Source: Protaetiibacter mangrovi (GTDB lineage Bacteria > Actinomycetota > Actinomycetes > Actinomycetales > Microbacteriaceae). Taken from it: a DNA stretch of 64,000 bases. Below, piece by piece: positions 18,428 to 27,713 of this stretch. The notes beneath the pieces are model-generated. The model ran no database searches. It worked only from the letters and a program-made list of their open reading frames with translations, and was not told where the DNA came from. Each line of letters starts with the position of its first letter. Position 1 is the stretch's first letter. Position numbers and translations under genes: made by a program. The stretch covers positions 310,001-374,000 of the forward strand of contig NZ_JANTHX010000004.1 of NCBI RefSeq assembly GCF_024752305.1, read 5' to 3'.

Positions 18428-19984
18428 ATGACGACGACGTCACCGACGACGGCTGCACCGCGGGGCGGGGGAGCCCGCGTCGCCGTCCAGAGATTCGGCA
18501 CCTTCCTCTCGGGCATGATCATGCCCAACATCGCGGCCTTCATCGCCTGGGGTCTCGTGACCGCGATGTTCATCGACAACGGCTGGGTCGGCAACAACAG
18601 CCCGGTCGAGGCCTGGCGCTGGGCCGACTCGGCCATGCTGGGCGGCGGAACGACGCCCGACGGCACCGAGTGGGTCGGCCTCGTCGGCCCGATGATCACC
18701 TACCTGCTGCCGTTGCTCATCGGCTACACCGGAGGCCGCATGGTCTACGGCGTCCGTGGAGCGGTCATCGGCACGGTCGTGACCATGGGCGTCGTGATCG
18801 GCGCCGCCGGAACGGTCATGTTCCTCGGCGCGATGATCTGCGGTCCGCTCTCGGCGTGGCTGCTGAAGCAGGTCGACAAGATCTGGGCCGGCAAGATCAA
18901 GCCCGGGTTCGAGATGCTGGTCGACAACTTCTCGTCCGGCATCCTCGGCTTCCTGCTGGCGCTCGCCGCGTTCTTCGGTCTCGCTCCGCTGATCAAGATC
19001 TTCAGCGATGCGCTGGGCGCGGCCGTCAACTGGCTGATCGCGACCCACCTGATCCCGCTCGCGTCGATCATCGTCGAGCCGGCGAAGGTGCTGTTCCTCA
19101 ACAACGCCATCAACCACGGCGTGTTCACCCCGCTCGGCACCGAGCAGGTCACCGAGCAGGGCAAGAGCCTGCTGTTCCTCGTCGAGGCGAACCCCGGCCC
19201 CGGCGCCGGACTGCTGCTCGCGATCACGCTGTTCGGTGTGGGCGCGGCGCGCGCGACCGCCCCCGGTGCGTTCGTGATCCAGTTCCTCGGCGGCATCCAC
19301 GAGGTGTACTTCCCGTACGTGCTCGCCAAGCCGCTGCTCATCGTCGCGATGATCGGCGGAGGCGCGACCGGCGTTCTCACCAACGTGATCTTCAACTCGG
19401 GTCTGCGCGCTCCGGCGGCGCCGGGGTCGATCTTCGCGGTCATCATCCAGACGGCGCCCGACAGCTACGTCGGCGTGATCCTGTCGGTGGTGCTCGCGGC
19501 GGCGGTGACGTTCCTCATCTCGATGCCGATCCTGCTCGCGAGCCGCAAGCGCGACCTGGCGTCGGAGGCCGAGGCGGATGCGCGTCTCGCCGCGTCGATC
19601 GCGCAGACCGAGAAGAACAAGGGCAAGGAGAGCTCGGTGCTCTCGGGTCTCGCCTCGAGCATCGCCGTGGGCGAGGTCGCCGGCGCCCCCATCCACAACG
19701 TGGTGTTCGCCTGCGACGCCGGCATGGGGTCGAGTGCGATGGGCGCTTCGGTGCTGCGCAACAAGTTCAAGAAGGCCGGCGTCGACGTCAACGTCACCAA
19801 CGCCGCCATCGCGAACCTGACGGGCGACGAGGATCTCGTCATCACCCAGAACGAGCTGACGGAGCGCGCCCGGCTGAAGGCGCCGAACGCGATCCACGTC
19901 TCGGTCGACAACTTCATGAACAGCCCCAAGTACGACGAGGTCGTGCAGCTGGTCGCGGAGCAGAAGGAAGGGGCCGCCAAGTAG
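18428..19984 (+). CDS. mtlA: PTS mannitol permease, EIICB
   Basis: Membrane permease that imports mannitol and delivers it as mannitol-1-phosphate. 518 residues: an EIIC domain of about 360 residues with hydrophobic segments and the substrate-site motif FLGGIHEVYFPYVL, then a charged linker (LASEAEADARLAASIAQTEK) and a EIIB domain with the phosphocysteine in VVFACDAGMGSSAMGASVL. No fused EIIA, which is supplied by the next gene. Substrate assignment rests on overall likeness to MtlA and on the mannitol-type EIIA. Confidence 0.93.
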   Translation: MTTTSPTTAAPRGGGARVAVQRFGTFLSGMIMPNIAAFIAWGLVTAMFIDNGWVGNNSPVEAWRWADSAMLGGGTTPDGTEWVGLVGPMITYLLPLLIGYTGGRMVYGVRGAVIGTVVTMGVVIGAAGTVMFLGAMICGPLSAWLLKQVDKIWAGKIKPGFEMLVDNFSSGILGFLLALAAFFGLAPLIKIFSDALGAAVNWLIATHLIPLASIIVEPAKVLFLNNAINHGVFTPLGTEQVTEQGKSLLFLVEANPGPGAGLLLAITLFGVGAARATAPGAFVIQFLGGIHEVYFPYVLAKPLLIVAMIGGGATGVLTNVIFNSGLRAPAAPGSIFAVIIQTAPDSYVGVILSVVLAAAVTFLISMPILLASRKRDLASEAEADARLAASIAQTEKNKGKESSVLSGLASSIAVGEVAGAPIHNVVFACDAGMGSSAMGASVLRNKFKKAGVDVNVTNAAIANLTGDEDLVITQNELTERARLKAPNAIHVSVDNFMNSPKYDEVVQLVAEQKEGAAK

Positions 19985-20018
19985 GCCACTGGGTCCGGCG
20001 GCGAGAGGAGAGCACACC

Positions 20019-20459
20019 ATGAGCGACGACATCCTGACGCCCGAGCGCGTGGTGCTCGCCGACCGGACCCCCAGCCGCGAGGAGGCGATCCGCGACGTCG
20101 GACGCCTCCTCGTGGAGGCCGGCGCCGTACGGCCCGGCTACGTCGACTCCATGCTCGCCCGCGAGGCGACGGTGTCGACCTCGATGGGCAACTACCTCGC
20201 CATCCCGCACGGCACGAACGAGGGGCGCGAGTTCATCGACGCGACGGCGCTCGCCGTCATCCGCTACCCCGAGGCGATCTCGTGGGACGGCGACGAGGTG
20301 CGCTTCGTGATCGGCATCGCCGGTCGCGAGAACGAGCACCTCGAGATCCTGGGACGGATCGCGGTGCTCTTCTCCGACGACGACGACGTGCAGGCGCTGC
20401 TCGCCGCGCCCACCGCCGAGGCGCTCTACGGCATCATCTCGGCCGTCAACGAGGACTGA
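20019..20459 (+). CDS. mtlF: PTS mannitol EIIA
   Basis: Cytosolic subunit that passes phosphate from HPr to the EIIB domain of MtlA. 146 residues. The phosphohistidine is in NYLAIPHGTNEGREF; the neighbouring ISWDGDEVRFVIGIAGRENE is family-typical. GGCGAGAGGAGAGC binding site before the ATG. Last gene of the PTS module: no mannitol-1-phosphate dehydrogenase gene follows, and infA starts 140 bases later from its own promoter. Confidence 0.93.
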   Translation: MSDDILTPERVVLADRTPSREEAIRDVGRLLVEAGAVRPGYVDSMLAREATVSTSMGNYLAIPHGTNEGREFIDATALAVIRYPEAISWDGDEVRFVIGIAGRENEHLEILGRIAVLFSDDDDVQALLAAPTAEALYGIISAVNED

Positions 20460-20464
20460 CAGCC

Positions 20465-20508
20465 CGCGACACGCCCGGCTGGCGCGACCGCGGTTAATCG
20501 GCTAAGCT
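20465..20508 (+). promoter_or_regulatory. infA promoter with the same upstream block as rpsJ
   Basis: TAAGCT (20503-20508) as -10, TGGCGC (20480-20485) as a weak -35, 17 bases apart. CGCGACACGCCCGG (20465-20478) lies one base before the -35 exactly as at rpsJ (1904-1917). This gives infA-rpmJ-rpsM-rpsK a transcription start independent of the PTS genes. Leader of about 85 nt. Confidence 0.6.
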
Positions 20509-20598
20509 CGATCTTTGGTGCTTTGTGCCTGTCGGCCAATCTGCACCAGCAATCAATCACCCGCATGACCGAGCGTCACCGATAGCGATTTAGAGGGT

Positions 20599-20820
20599 AT
20601 GGCCAAGAAAGACGGCGTCATCGAGATCGAGGGATCTGTCCTCGAGGCTCTGCCGAACGCGATGTTCCGCGTCGAGCTGAGCAACGGGCACAAGGTTCTC
20701 GCCCACATTTCGGGCAAGATGCGTCAGCACTACATCCGGATCCTCCCCGAGGATCGCGTGATCGTGGAGCTGAGCCCCTACGACCTGACCCGCGGCCGGA
20801 TCGTCTACCGCTACAAGTGA
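20599..20820 (+). CDS. infA: Translation initiation factor IF-1
   Basis: OB-fold factor that occupies the ribosomal A site during initiation. 73 residues, essentially consensus: [20 protein letters not shown], then [18 protein letters not shown] and the C-terminal [10 protein letters not shown]. First gene after the PTS insertion. rpmJ follows after 58 bases. Confidence 0.98.
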   Translation: MAKKDGVIEIEGSVLEALPNAMFRVELSNGHKVLAHISGKMRQHYIRILPEDRVIVELSPYDLTRGRIVYRYK

Positions 20821-20878
20821 CACCCGGAAAGTAACGGCCCGCGCCCCGGCGCGAGTACGAGGACAGCGAGAAGGAAAC

Positions 20879-20995
20879 ATGAAGGTCAACCCGAGCGTCA
20901 AGCCCATCTGCGACCACTGCAAGGTCATCCGCCGCAACGGCCGCGTGATGGTCATCTGCAAGTCGAACCCCCGCCACAAGCAGCGTCAGGGCTGA
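20879..20995 (+). CDS. rpmJ: 50S ribosomal protein L36
   Basis: 38-residue zinc-ribbon protein of the large subunit: [20 protein letters not shown] then [16 protein letters not shown]. The Cys-X2-Cys, third Cys and His that bind zinc are all present, so this is the zinc-containing (C+) form. A GAGAAGGAAAC binding site precedes the ATG. Found by direct translation because of its small size. Confidence 0.97.
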   Translation: MKVNPSVKPICDHCKVIRRNGRVMVICKSNPRHKQRQG

Positions 20996-21137
20996 AGCCC
21001 TGCCGCCGCCGAGCGGATTCACAACTCAATAGACACCTGCACCACCAGAACCTCCTCGGAGGGGACACCTCGGGCTCGGAGGCCCGGGCACCGGTGGCGC
21101 TCCACACCTCCGAACGACTCCACAAGGAGAAGCCGCC

Positions 21138-21518
21138 ATGGCACGTATCGCCGGCGTCGACATCCCGCGCGAGAAGCGCGTCGAGGTCGCCCTGACGTAC
21201 ATCTACGGAGTGGGACGCACGCGCGCCCTCGCCACCCTCAAGGACACCGGGATCTCCGGTGACATCCGCGTGAAGGATCTGACCGACGACCAGCTCGTCG
21301 CCCTTCGCGACTTCATCGAAGGCAACTACAAGGTCGAGGGCGACCTGCGCCGCGAGGTGCAGGCCGACATCCGCCGCAAGGTCGAGATCGGCTCGTACGA
21401 GGGCCTTCGCCACCGCCGCGGCCTGCCGGTGCGCGGTCAGCGCACCAAGACCAACGCACGTACTCGCAAGGGCCCGAAGCGCACCGTGGCCGGCAAGAAG
21501 AAGGCAGGTAAGAAGTAA
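21138..21518 (+). CDS. rpsM: 30S ribosomal protein S13
   Basis: 30S head protein contacting P-site tRNA and L5. 126 residues: [20 protein letters not shown], then [20 protein letters not shown] and a basic C-terminal tail. A 142-base leader precedes it; it holds TTCACAACTCAA (21018-21029), repeated in the rpoA leader. ACAAGGAGAAG is the binding site. The stop overlaps the rpsK start. Confidence 0.98.
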   Translation: MARIAGVDIPREKRVEVALTYIYGVGRTRALATLKDTGISGDIRVKDLTDDQLVALRDFIEGNYKVEGDLRREVQADIRRKVEIGSYEGLRHRRGLPVRGQRTKTNARTRKGPKRTVAGKKKAGKK

Positions 21519-21916
21519 TGGCTGCTCCCAAGGCCGCCGCGCGCAAGCCGCGCCGCAAGGAGAAGAAGAACATCGCCGTGGGCCAGGCCCACATCAAGTC
21601 GACGTTCAACAACACGATCGTCTCCATCACCGACCCCTCGGGTGCCGTCATCAGCTGGGCCTCGTCCGGCGGTGTGGGCTTCAAGGGCTCGCGCAAGTCG
21701 ACCCCCTACGCCGCGCAGCTCGCCGCCGAGTCGGCCGCGCGCCAGGCGCAGGAGCACGGCATGAAGAAGGTCGACGTCTTCGTCAAGGGCCCGGGCTCGG
21801 GTCGTGAGACCGCGATCCGCTCGCTCCAGGCCGCGGGTCTCGAGGTCGGCACGATCAACGATGTGACGCCGCAGGCGCACAACGGCTGCCGTCCCCCGAA
21901 GCGCCGCCGCGTGTGA
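21518..21916 (+). CDS. rpsK: 30S ribosomal protein S11
   Basis: Platform protein lining the mRNA exit channel. 132 residues. A basic N-terminal tail is followed by [18 protein letters not shown] and ends with the conserved [22 protein letters not shown] overlaps the rpsM TAA. rpsD, often next in other phyla, is absent here, as usual for actinobacteria. Confidence 0.98.
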   Translation: MAAPKAAARKPRRKEKKNIAVGQAHIKSTFNNTIVSITDPSGAVISWASSGGVGFKGSRKSTPYAAQLAAESAARQAQEHGMKKVDVFVKGPGSGRETAIRSLQAAGLEVGTINDVTPQAHNGCRPPKRRRV

Positions 21917-22063
21917 TCTCAGCATCCGGATGACCGTCCGCGTGAGCGGTGCGGTCGTCCGGATGCGTCACGTCTTTCACAACTCAACACCACGGCGGCC
22001 CAGCCACCCGCCGCATCTGTCGTGGGCGTCATATGGCGGACGCCCTCGCCGAAAGGAAACCAC

Positions 22064-23053
22064 GTGCTCATCGCACAGCGTCCCACCCTCTCCGAAGAGG
22101 TCATCTCGGAGTTCCGCTCCGCGTTCGTCATCGAGCCCCTCGAGCCCGGCTTCGGCTACACGCTCGGCAACTCGATGCGTCGCACCCTGCTCTCGTCGAT
22201 CCCGGGTGCGGCGGTCACGAGCATCCGTCTCGACGGCATCCAGCACGAGTTCGACACCATCCCCGGTGTCAAGGAGGACGTCGTCGAGATCGTCCTGAAC
22301 ATCAAGAACCTGGTCGTCTCGAGCGAGCACGACGAGCCCATCACCGCCTACCTGCGCAAGACCGGCGCGGGCGAGGTGACCGCCGCCGACATCTCGGCGC
22401 CGGCCGGTGTGGAGATCCACAACCCGGACCTCGTCATCGCGACCCTCAACGACAAGGCGAAGTTCGACCTCGAGCTGACCATCGAGCGCGGCCGCGGCTA
22501 CGTCTCGGCGACCCAGAACCGCAGCGAGTTCAGCGAGGCCGGCCAGATCCCGGTCGACTCGATCTACTCGCCGGTGCTGAAGGTCACCTACCGCGTCGAG
22601 GCCACCCGTGCGGGCGAGCGCACCGACTTCGACCGCCTCGTGGTCGACGTCGAGACCAAGCCCGCCATCACGCCGCGTGACGCGATCGCCTCCGCCGGCC
22701 GCACCCTCGTCGAGCTGTTCGGTCTCGCCCGCGAGCTCAACACCGCGGCCGAGGGCATCGAGATCGGGCCCGCCCCGGTCGACGCGGTGCTCTCGAGCGA
22801 GCTGTCGATGCCCATCGAGGATCTCGACCTCTCGGTGCGCAGCTACAACTGCCTCAAGCGCGAGGGCATCAACACCGTCAGCGAGCTCGTCGCCCTCTCG
22901 GAGACGCAGCTCATGAACATCCGCAACTTCGGTCAGAAGTCCGTCGACGAGGTGAAGGACAAGCTCGTCGAGCTCGGCCTCTCGCTCAAGGACAGCGTGC
23001 CCGGCTTCGACGGTGCGCACTTCTACGGCGGATACGACGACGAGACCGTCTGA
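22064..23053 (+). CDS. rpoA: RNA polymerase alpha subunit
   Basis: Assembly platform of RNA polymerase and target of upstream elements and activators. 329 residues: N-terminal domain with [20 protein letters not shown], linker, and C-terminal domain [20 protein letters not shown] plus [20 protein letters not shown] with the conserved DNA-contacting Arg. GTG at 22064 follows GAAAGGAAACC; an upstream in-frame ATG (22022) would add 14 unrelated residues and is rejected. Confidence 0.97.
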   Translation: MLIAQRPTLSEEVISEFRSAFVIEPLEPGFGYTLGNSMRRTLLSSIPGAAVTSIRLDGIQHEFDTIPGVKEDVVEIVLNIKNLVVSSEHDEPITAYLRKTGAGEVTAADISAPAGVEIHNPDLVIATLNDKAKFDLELTIERGRGYVSATQNRSEFSEAGQIPVDSIYSPVLKVTYRVEATRAGERTDFDRLVVDVETKPAITPRDAIASAGRTLVELFGLARELNTAAEGIEIGPAPVDAVLSSELSMPIEDLDLSVRSYNCLKREGINTVSELVALSETQLMNIRNFGQKSVDEVKDKLVELGLSLKDSVPGFDGAHFYGGYDDETV

Positions 23054-23092
23054 GCCCGCTTTTCTGAACTGAACCTCCTGGAGAACTAGATC

Positions 23093-23644
23093 ATGCCCCA
23101 GCCCACCAAGGGTCCCCGTCTCGGCGGCGGTCCGGCGCACGAGCGCCTGCTGCTCGCGAACCTCGCCGCGGCCCTCTTCACCCACAAGAGCATCACGACC
23201 ACCGAGACCAAGGCCAAGCGCCTGCGTCCGCTGGCCGAGCGCCTCATCACCTTCGCCAAGCGCGGCGACCTGCACTCGCGTCGCCGCGTGCTGGCCGTCA
23301 TCCACGACAAGACGGTCGTGCACGAGCTCTTCACCGAGATCGCGCCGCTCGTCGCCGAGCGCGAGGGCGGCTACACCCGCATCACGAAGATCGGCAACCG
23401 CAAGGGCGACAACGCGCCCATGGCGGTCATCGAGCTCGTGCTCGAGCCGGTCGTGAAGAAGCCGGCGTCGTCGAAGAAGTCGGCCGCCCGTGTCGAGACC
23501 CCGAAGGCCGCTCCGGTCGAGGAGGCCCCGGCCGAGGAGACCGAGGTCGTCGAGGAGGAGGCCGCCGCGGAGGCGCCCGCCGCCGAGGAGACCGAGGTCG
23601 AGGCGCCCGCCGAGGACGCAGCCGAGGAGTCGGAGGAGAAGTAG
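23093..23644 (+). CDS. rplQ: 50S ribosomal protein L17 with acidic C-terminal tail
   Basis: Tunnel-exit protein of the large subunit. Core of about 120 residues: [40 protein letters not shown] and [20 protein letters not shown]. After it come about 60 residues of Glu, Ala, Pro and Val ([20 protein letters not shown]), a low-complexity acidic tail common in actinobacterial L17. Last gene of the ribosomal cluster, followed by a strong terminator. Confidence 0.97.
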   Translation: MPQPTKGPRLGGGPAHERLLLANLAAALFTHKSITTTETKAKRLRPLAERLITFAKRGDLHSRRRVLAVIHDKTVVHELFTEIAPLVAEREGGYTRITKIGNRKGDNAPMAVIELVLEPVVKKPASSKKSAARVETPKAAPVEEAPAEETEVVEEEAAAEAPAAEETEVEAPAEDAAEESEEK

Positions 23645-23663
23645 CTCCCCGCATCCGTACCGC

Positions 23664-23698
23664 CGAGAGGCCCCGCTCACGCCGAGCGGGGCCTCTCG
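23664..23698 (+). terminator. Terminator of the rpoA-rplQ operon
   Basis: Perfect 15-bp stem CGAGAGGCCCCGCTC / GAGCGGGGCCTCTCG with a 5-base loop, 19 bases after the rplQ stop. The trailing bases are only modestly T-rich, as is normal in high-GC actinobacteria. The acyltransferase gene converges from the other side, so it may act in both directions. Confidence 0.88.
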
Positions 23699-23710
23699 TC
23701 ATTCGGGCGC

Positions 23711-23772
23711 AGACATGTCTGAGACCCTCTGGACACCCGCGCGCGGGTGTCCACGGCGCCGGAGACATGTCT
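23711..23772. repeat. 62-bp symmetrical palindromic repeat, copy A (complete)
   Basis: AGACATGTCT, 10 bases, a 22-bp perfect palindrome made of GGACACCCGCG and its complement CGCGGGTGTCC, 10 bases, AGACATGTCT. Both outer arms are themselves 10-bp palindromes and both spacers are exactly 10 bases. It lies between the rplQ terminator and the convergent acyltransferase stop. Three related copies occur at 49742, 50809 and 52026. I do not recognise a named family. Confidence 0.85.
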
Positions 23773-23785
23773 ATGGGCGATGAGG

Positions 23786-25669
23786 TCAGACCGGGCGGGG
23801 GAGCGACTCGTCGGCCGCGTCGTCGCGCAGCGGGGGGAGGGCGGCGAGGCGCTGCAGCGCCTCACGCACCGCGTTCGTGAAGATCGAGGCGCCGATGTGC
23901 CCGAAGTGCACCTGATCGCGCGCCAGCTCGCCGAGATGGGGCTGGATGGCGGTGTACCAGTCCGCCAACTCGACGTTGCGGTACTGCCACGCATACGACG
24001 TCAGCTCGGCGTTCACCCCCGGGATCCATCCACGCGGCGCCTGGGCGGTGACGAGCACGAGCTCGCGGTCCGGGCCGATGACGTCGCGGATGTCGTCGAG
24101 CGTCGCCTGGCCGACCGAGCCGTTCGTGCCGAGGGCGACGATCACGACGTCGCGCAGCGAGCCCGCGTCGCGCATCGCGCGCAGGATGTCCGGAGCGGTC
24201 CGCATCTGCCGGGAGACCACGGCGTCGATCTGGATGCCGGGGAGCGCCGCCTGCAGCTCCGGCGCGGCGGCGAGCATGACCGAGTCGCCGATCGCGGTGA
24301 TCCGATCGCCCTGCAGCTCGGCCGGCGGGCCCTCGGGAGTCGGGCTCGGCTCCGGGGAGCGCGGCGGCGCGGTGTCGATCGCCTGCCGACCCGCACGGAT
24401 GCGCTGCTCGACCTCGCTGCCGTCGGGCTGCAGCACGACCGCGGCGGCCGTTCCGGCGACCCCGCCCACCACCAGCAGCGCCGCGACGGCGCTGGCGACC
24501 GCCGCCATCCGGGATCGCCGCCATCCGTCCGCCCAGGCGCGCCAGCTCGCTCGGAACCCGTCGCGGCGGATGGGCGTCTCGACGAATCGGTGGCTGACCG
24601 CGGCCGCCCCGACGGTGATCGCCGCGGCGATGCCTCCGAGTCCCCACGCGAGAGCCGGATCTGTCGACCAGGCCGGGGGCAGCGCGGCCGCGAGCAGCAC
24701 GAACACCGGCCAGTGCCAGAGGTAGATGCCGTAGCTGCGCACCCCGATCCAGCGCAGCGGTGCCGCGTCGACCGCTCGGGAGAGGGAGGAGCCGGGGACG
24801 AGGAACGCGGCGATGACGACGCAGCTGAGCACGGCGACCGCGAGCAGCCCGCCGCGGTAGGTCCAGTCGGCGTCGCCCGGCATCAGCAGCGACAGCGCGA
24901 GGAGCCCGGCGAGGGCCGCCGCACCGGCGACCCCGAGTCCGCGGCGTGCACCCCGCGACCACTCGAGCGCACGCGGAGACCACCAGCGGCTGACCAGGGC
25001 GAGCAGGGCGCCGAGCGTGAGACCGAAGGCGTGGGTGCCGGTGCCGTAGTAGACCGACGTCGGGTTGGCCGGCGACAGCAGCAGCGCCATGGCCATGGCC
25101 GACGCGACCGTGCCCGCGGAGAGCAGGGCGATCCGTCCGCCGCGCGGCAGGCGCAGCACCACGAGCAGCAGCACGAGCGGCCACAGCAGATAGAACTGCT
25201 CCTCGACCGCGAGCGACCAGAGGTTGCGGAACAACTCGGGCGCGGTGCCGGCGAAGTAGTCGGAGCCGGTCTGGATGAAGTACCAGTTGCTGGAGAAGGT
25301 GAGCGCCGTCACCAGCTGGCCGCCGAGCCCGACGAGCACGTCGCCGCCGACGGCGAGGGCCGCGGTCGAGCAGACGAGCAGCAGCACCACGAGAGCGGGG
25401 AGCAGTCGACGCGCCCGGCGCGCCCAGAACGAGCGCAACCCGATGCGACCGGTGCCGACGTGCTCGAGCAGCAGCAGCCGCGTGATGATGAACCCCGACA
25501 CCACGAAGAAGATGTCGACGCCCAGGTAGCCGCCGACGACCGCGCCGGGCGTGAGGTGGAAGAGCACCACGACGATCACGGCGACCGCGCGCAGGCCGTC
25601 GAGTCCCCGCACGCGGGCGACGGCGGTTGTCGCGGGCGCGTCGGCGGGTGCGTTCGGACGGCGGCTCAT
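23786..25669 (-). CDS. Acyltransferase 3 / SGNH fusion (OatA-like)
   Basis: Membrane O-acyltransferase with an extracytoplasmic SGNH esterase-type domain, the architecture of OatA enzymes that O-acetylate peptidoglycan or other glycans. 627 residues. About residues 15-380 form a multi-helix acyltransferase-3 domain (RGLDGLRAVAVIVVVLFHL; GVDIFFVVSGFIITRLLL; NLWSLAVEEQFYLLWPLVL). The C-terminal domain shows the SGNH blocks GDSVMLAAAPELQ, a Gly region, VALGTNGS and HFGHIG with the catalytic Asp/His pair partly altered. Divergent from truA with overlapping promoters. Acceptor unknown. Confidence 0.9.
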   Translation of the reverse strand: MSRRPNAPADAPATTAVARVRGLDGLRAVAVIVVVLFHLTPGAVVGGYLGVDIFFVVSGFIITRLLLLEHVGTGRIGLRSFWARRARRLLPALVVLLLVCSTAALAVGGDVLVGLGGQLVTALTFSSNWYFIQTGSDYFAGTAPELFRNLWSLAVEEQFYLLWPLVLLLVVLRLPRGGRIALLSAGTVASAMAMALLLSPANPTSVYYGTGTHAFGLTLGALLALVSRWWSPRALEWSRGARRGLGVAGAAALAGLLALSLLMPGDADWTYRGGLLAVAVLSCVVIAAFLVPGSSLSRAVDAAPLRWIGVRSYGIYLWHWPVFVLLAAALPPAWSTDPALAWGLGGIAAAITVGAAAVSHRFVETPIRRDGFRASWRAWADGWRRSRMAAVASAVAALLVVGGVAGTAAAVVLQPDGSEVEQRIRAGRQAIDTAPPRSPEPSPTPEGPPAELQGDRITAIGDSVMLAAAPELQAALPGIQIDAVVSRQMRTAPDILRAMRDAGSLRDVVIVALGTNGSVGQATLDDIRDVIGPDRELVLVTAQAPRGWIPGVNAELTSYAWQYRNVELADWYTAIQPHLGELARDQVHFGHIGASIFTNAVREALQRLAALPPLRDDAADESLPRPV

Positions 25670-25681
25670 GAAACGGCTTCC

Positions 25682-25691
25682 ACTCTAAACT
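25682..25691. promoter_or_regulatory. Overlapping divergent -10 boxes, acyltransferase and truA
   Basis: TAAACT (25686-25691) on the plus strand is six bases before the truA GTG, which implies a leaderless truA mRNA. On the minus strand TAGAGT (25687-25682) lies 12 bases before the acyltransferase ATG. The two hexamers overlap by two bases, so both promoters cannot be melted at once. Confidence 0.5.
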
Positions 25692-25697
25692 CGCCTC

Positions 25698-26597
25698 GTG
25701 GACTCCCCGGACGGCATCACCCGCATCCGGCTCGATCTCGCCTACGACGGCACCGCGTTCACGGGGTGGGCGACCCAGCCCGGGCTGCGCACGGTGCAGG
25801 GGGTGCTGGAGGACGCGCTCGCGACGCTGTTCGGCCGGTCGGAGGCCGCGCCTCCGCGCCTCACCGTCGCCGGACGCACGGACGTCGGGGTGCACGCGAT
25901 CGGCCAGGTCGCGCACCTCGACCTCGCGCCCGACCAGCTCGACCAGCTCGAGCGGCGCCCGCGCGGGCGCGGGGCGGGTGCCGCCGGCGTCGACTCGCTC
26001 GCCCGCCGCATCAACGGCATCGTGGGCCAGTCGGCCGACGTGCAGGTGCTGACCGCCCGGCACGCACCGGACGGGTTCGACGCGCGCTTCTCGGCGAGCT
26101 GGCGACGCTACGAGTACCGGATCGCGGATGCGCAGGCGCTGCGCGATCCCCGCACGCGCGCCTTCACCCTGTGGCATCCGGCCGCCCTCGACGTCGCCGC
26201 GATGGACGCCGCCGCGCGCGGGCTGCTCGGCCTGCACGACTTCGCGGCCTACTGCCGTCCGCGCGAGGGGGCCACCACCATCCGCACCCTCCAGGAGTTC
26301 GGCTGGCGTCGCGACGCCGACGGTGTGCTGATCGCCCACGTGCGGGCCGACGCGTTCTGCCACTCGATGGTCCGGGCGCTCGTCGGCGCCTGCGTGGCAG
26401 CCGGGGAGGGCCGGTTCGCGCCGGAGCGCGCGGTCGGCATCCGCGAGGAGGCGCGGCGCACGAGCGAGTTCATCGTGGTACCGGCGCGCGGCCTGACGCT
26501 CGTCGAGGTGGGCTACCCCGCCGACGCGGAGCTCGCGGCGCGGGCCGAGCAGACCCGCGCCAAGCGCGGTTTGCCGGATGCGGGTCCGATCGACTAG
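25698..26597 (+). CDS. truA: tRNA pseudouridine(38-40) synthase TruA
   Basis: Modifies uridines 38-40 of the tRNA anticodon arm. 299 residues. N-terminus [19 protein letters not shown], catalytic Asp in [19 protein letters not shown], and later [14 protein letters not shown] and the [19 protein letters not shown] block. GTG start fixed by the preceding -10 (leaderless). Between residues 78 and 95 there is an Arg/Gly-rich insert. The rplM promoter lies in its last codons. truA next to rplQ or rplM is a common actinobacterial arrangement. Confidence 0.96.
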   Translation: MDSPDGITRIRLDLAYDGTAFTGWATQPGLRTVQGVLEDALATLFGRSEAAPPRLTVAGRTDVGVHAIGQVAHLDLAPDQLDQLERRPRGRGAGAAGVDSLARRINGIVGQSADVQVLTARHAPDGFDARFSASWRRYEYRIADAQALRDPRTRAFTLWHPAALDVAAMDAAARGLLGLHDFAAYCRPREGATTIRTLQEFGWRRDADGVLIAHVRADAFCHSMVRALVGACVAAGEGRFAPERAVGIREEARRTSEFIVVPARGLTLVEVGYPADAELAARAEQTRAKRGLPDAGPID

Positions 26598-26600
26598 TCT
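26571..26600 (+). promoter_or_regulatory. rplM-rpsI promoter
   Basis: TTGCCG (26571-26576), 18 bases, TAGTCT (26595-26600), the -10 overlapping the truA stop codon. Start near 26607, leader of about 120 nt. The upstream CGCGACACGCCCGG block of rpsJ and infA is not present here. Confidence 0.65.
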
Positions 26601-26727
26601 GTACAGGTTGTCTGCGCGCCGCGCGGGCGACCAGTTGGGCCCTCCACCGTCGGGTTCCGTCTCCTTCCGAGCGGAACGCACACCGGAGCGGGATTCACGA
26701 ACATCACCGACCAGAAACGAGTCTTCC

Positions 26728-27174
26728 ATGACGCGTACGTTCAGCCCCACCCCGGCGGATGTGAAGCGCGAGTGGGTCGTCATCGACGCCACCGACGTCG
26801 TGCTCGGCCGCCTCGCGAGCCACGCCGCCGCCATCCTCCGCGGCAAGCACAAGCCGACCTTCGCCCCCCACATGGACATGGGCGACTTCGTCATCATCGT
26901 GAACGCCGACAAGGTGGCGCTCACCGGTGCGAAGCTCGAGCAGAAGAAGGCCTACCGCCACTCGGGCTACCCGGGCGGCCTGTCGGCCACCAGCTACTCG
27001 GAGCTCCTCGAGAAGCACCCGACCCGTGCGGTCGAGAAGGCCATCCGCGGCATGCTGCCGAAGAACTCGCTGGGTCGCGCCCAGATCAAGAAGCTGAAGG
27101 TGTACGCCGGCGCCGAGCACCCGCACGCCGCGCAGCAGCCCAAGCCCTACACCCTCACCCAGGTCGCGCAGTAA
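26728..27174 (+). CDS. rplM: 50S ribosomal protein L13
   Basis: Early-assembly large-subunit protein. 148 residues: [38 protein letters not shown] and the motif [22 protein letters not shown] at 26728 matches the family N-terminus; the frame extends upstream but without similarity. Forms an operon with rpsI 29 bases downstream. Confidence 0.97.
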   Translation: MTRTFSPTPADVKREWVVIDATDVVLGRLASHAAAILRGKHKPTFAPHMDMGDFVIIVNADKVALTGAKLEQKKAYRHSGYPGGLSATSYSELLEKHPTRAVEKAIRGMLPKNSLGRAQIKKLKVYAGAEHPHAAQQPKPYTLTQVAQ

Positions 27175-27203
27175 GCGCCGAGAGACTTCCAAGGACATCA
27201 CTG

Positions 27204-27692
27204 ATGGCGAAGATCGAAGACACCGTGTCGGACGAGGTTCTCACCAACTTCTCGACCGAGACCCCGGCTGACGAGGCGCCCCGCGCGCCCCGCGCCGTCC
27301 TCAACGTTCCCGGTGCGGCCGTCGGCCGCCGCAAGGAGGCCATCGCCCGCGTGCGCCTCGTGCCGGGCGGCGGCGAGTTCACCGTGAACGGCCGCACCCT
27401 CGAGGACTACTTCCCGAACAAGCTGCACCAGCAGCTCATCAACGACCCGTTCAAGGTGCTCGACCTGCTGGGCTCCTACGACGTGAAGGCCAAGATCACG
27501 GGCGGCGGCCCCTCGGGCCAGGCGGGCGCGCTGCGTCTCGCGATCGCCCGCGCGCTCAACGAGATCGACCGCGAGAACAACCGCCCGGCCCTCAAGAAGG
27601 CCGGCTTCCTCTCGCGCGACGCCCGCGTCATCGAGCGCAAGAAGGCCGGTCTCAAGAAGGCCCGCAAGGCGTCGCAGTTCTCGAAGCGCTAA
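27204..27692 (+). CDS. rpsI: 30S ribosomal protein S9
   Basis: 30S head protein whose C-terminal tail contacts P-site tRNA. 162 residues. An acidic N-terminal extension of about 38 residues precedes the core [19 protein letters not shown]; core motifs include [20 protein letters not shown] and the C-terminal [12 protein letters not shown] with the tRNA-contacting Lys-Arg. glmM begins 21 bases later and may be read through. Confidence 0.97.
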   Translation: MAKIEDTVSDEVLTNFSTETPADEAPRAPRAVLNVPGAAVGRRKEAIARVRLVPGGGEFTVNGRTLEDYFPNKLHQQLINDPFKVLDLLGSYDVKAKITGGGPSGQAGALRLAIARALNEIDRENNRPALKKAGFLSRDARVIERKKAGLKKARKASQFSKR

Positions 27693-27713
27693 GGCGCGAC
27701 GCGGAACACGCGC

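Noticed and set aside
22022-22063. ATG 22022 as the rpoA start
   Set aside because: Adds 14 residues unlike the family; GTG 22064 has a good ribosome-binding site and the canonical N-terminus.
23862-26924. Very long open frame (1020 codons) on the minus strand
   Set aside because: It crosses truA, rplM and the acyltransferase gene in another frame; the translation is Arg/Gly/Ala-rich with no domain, a usual artefact of high-GC antisense frames.
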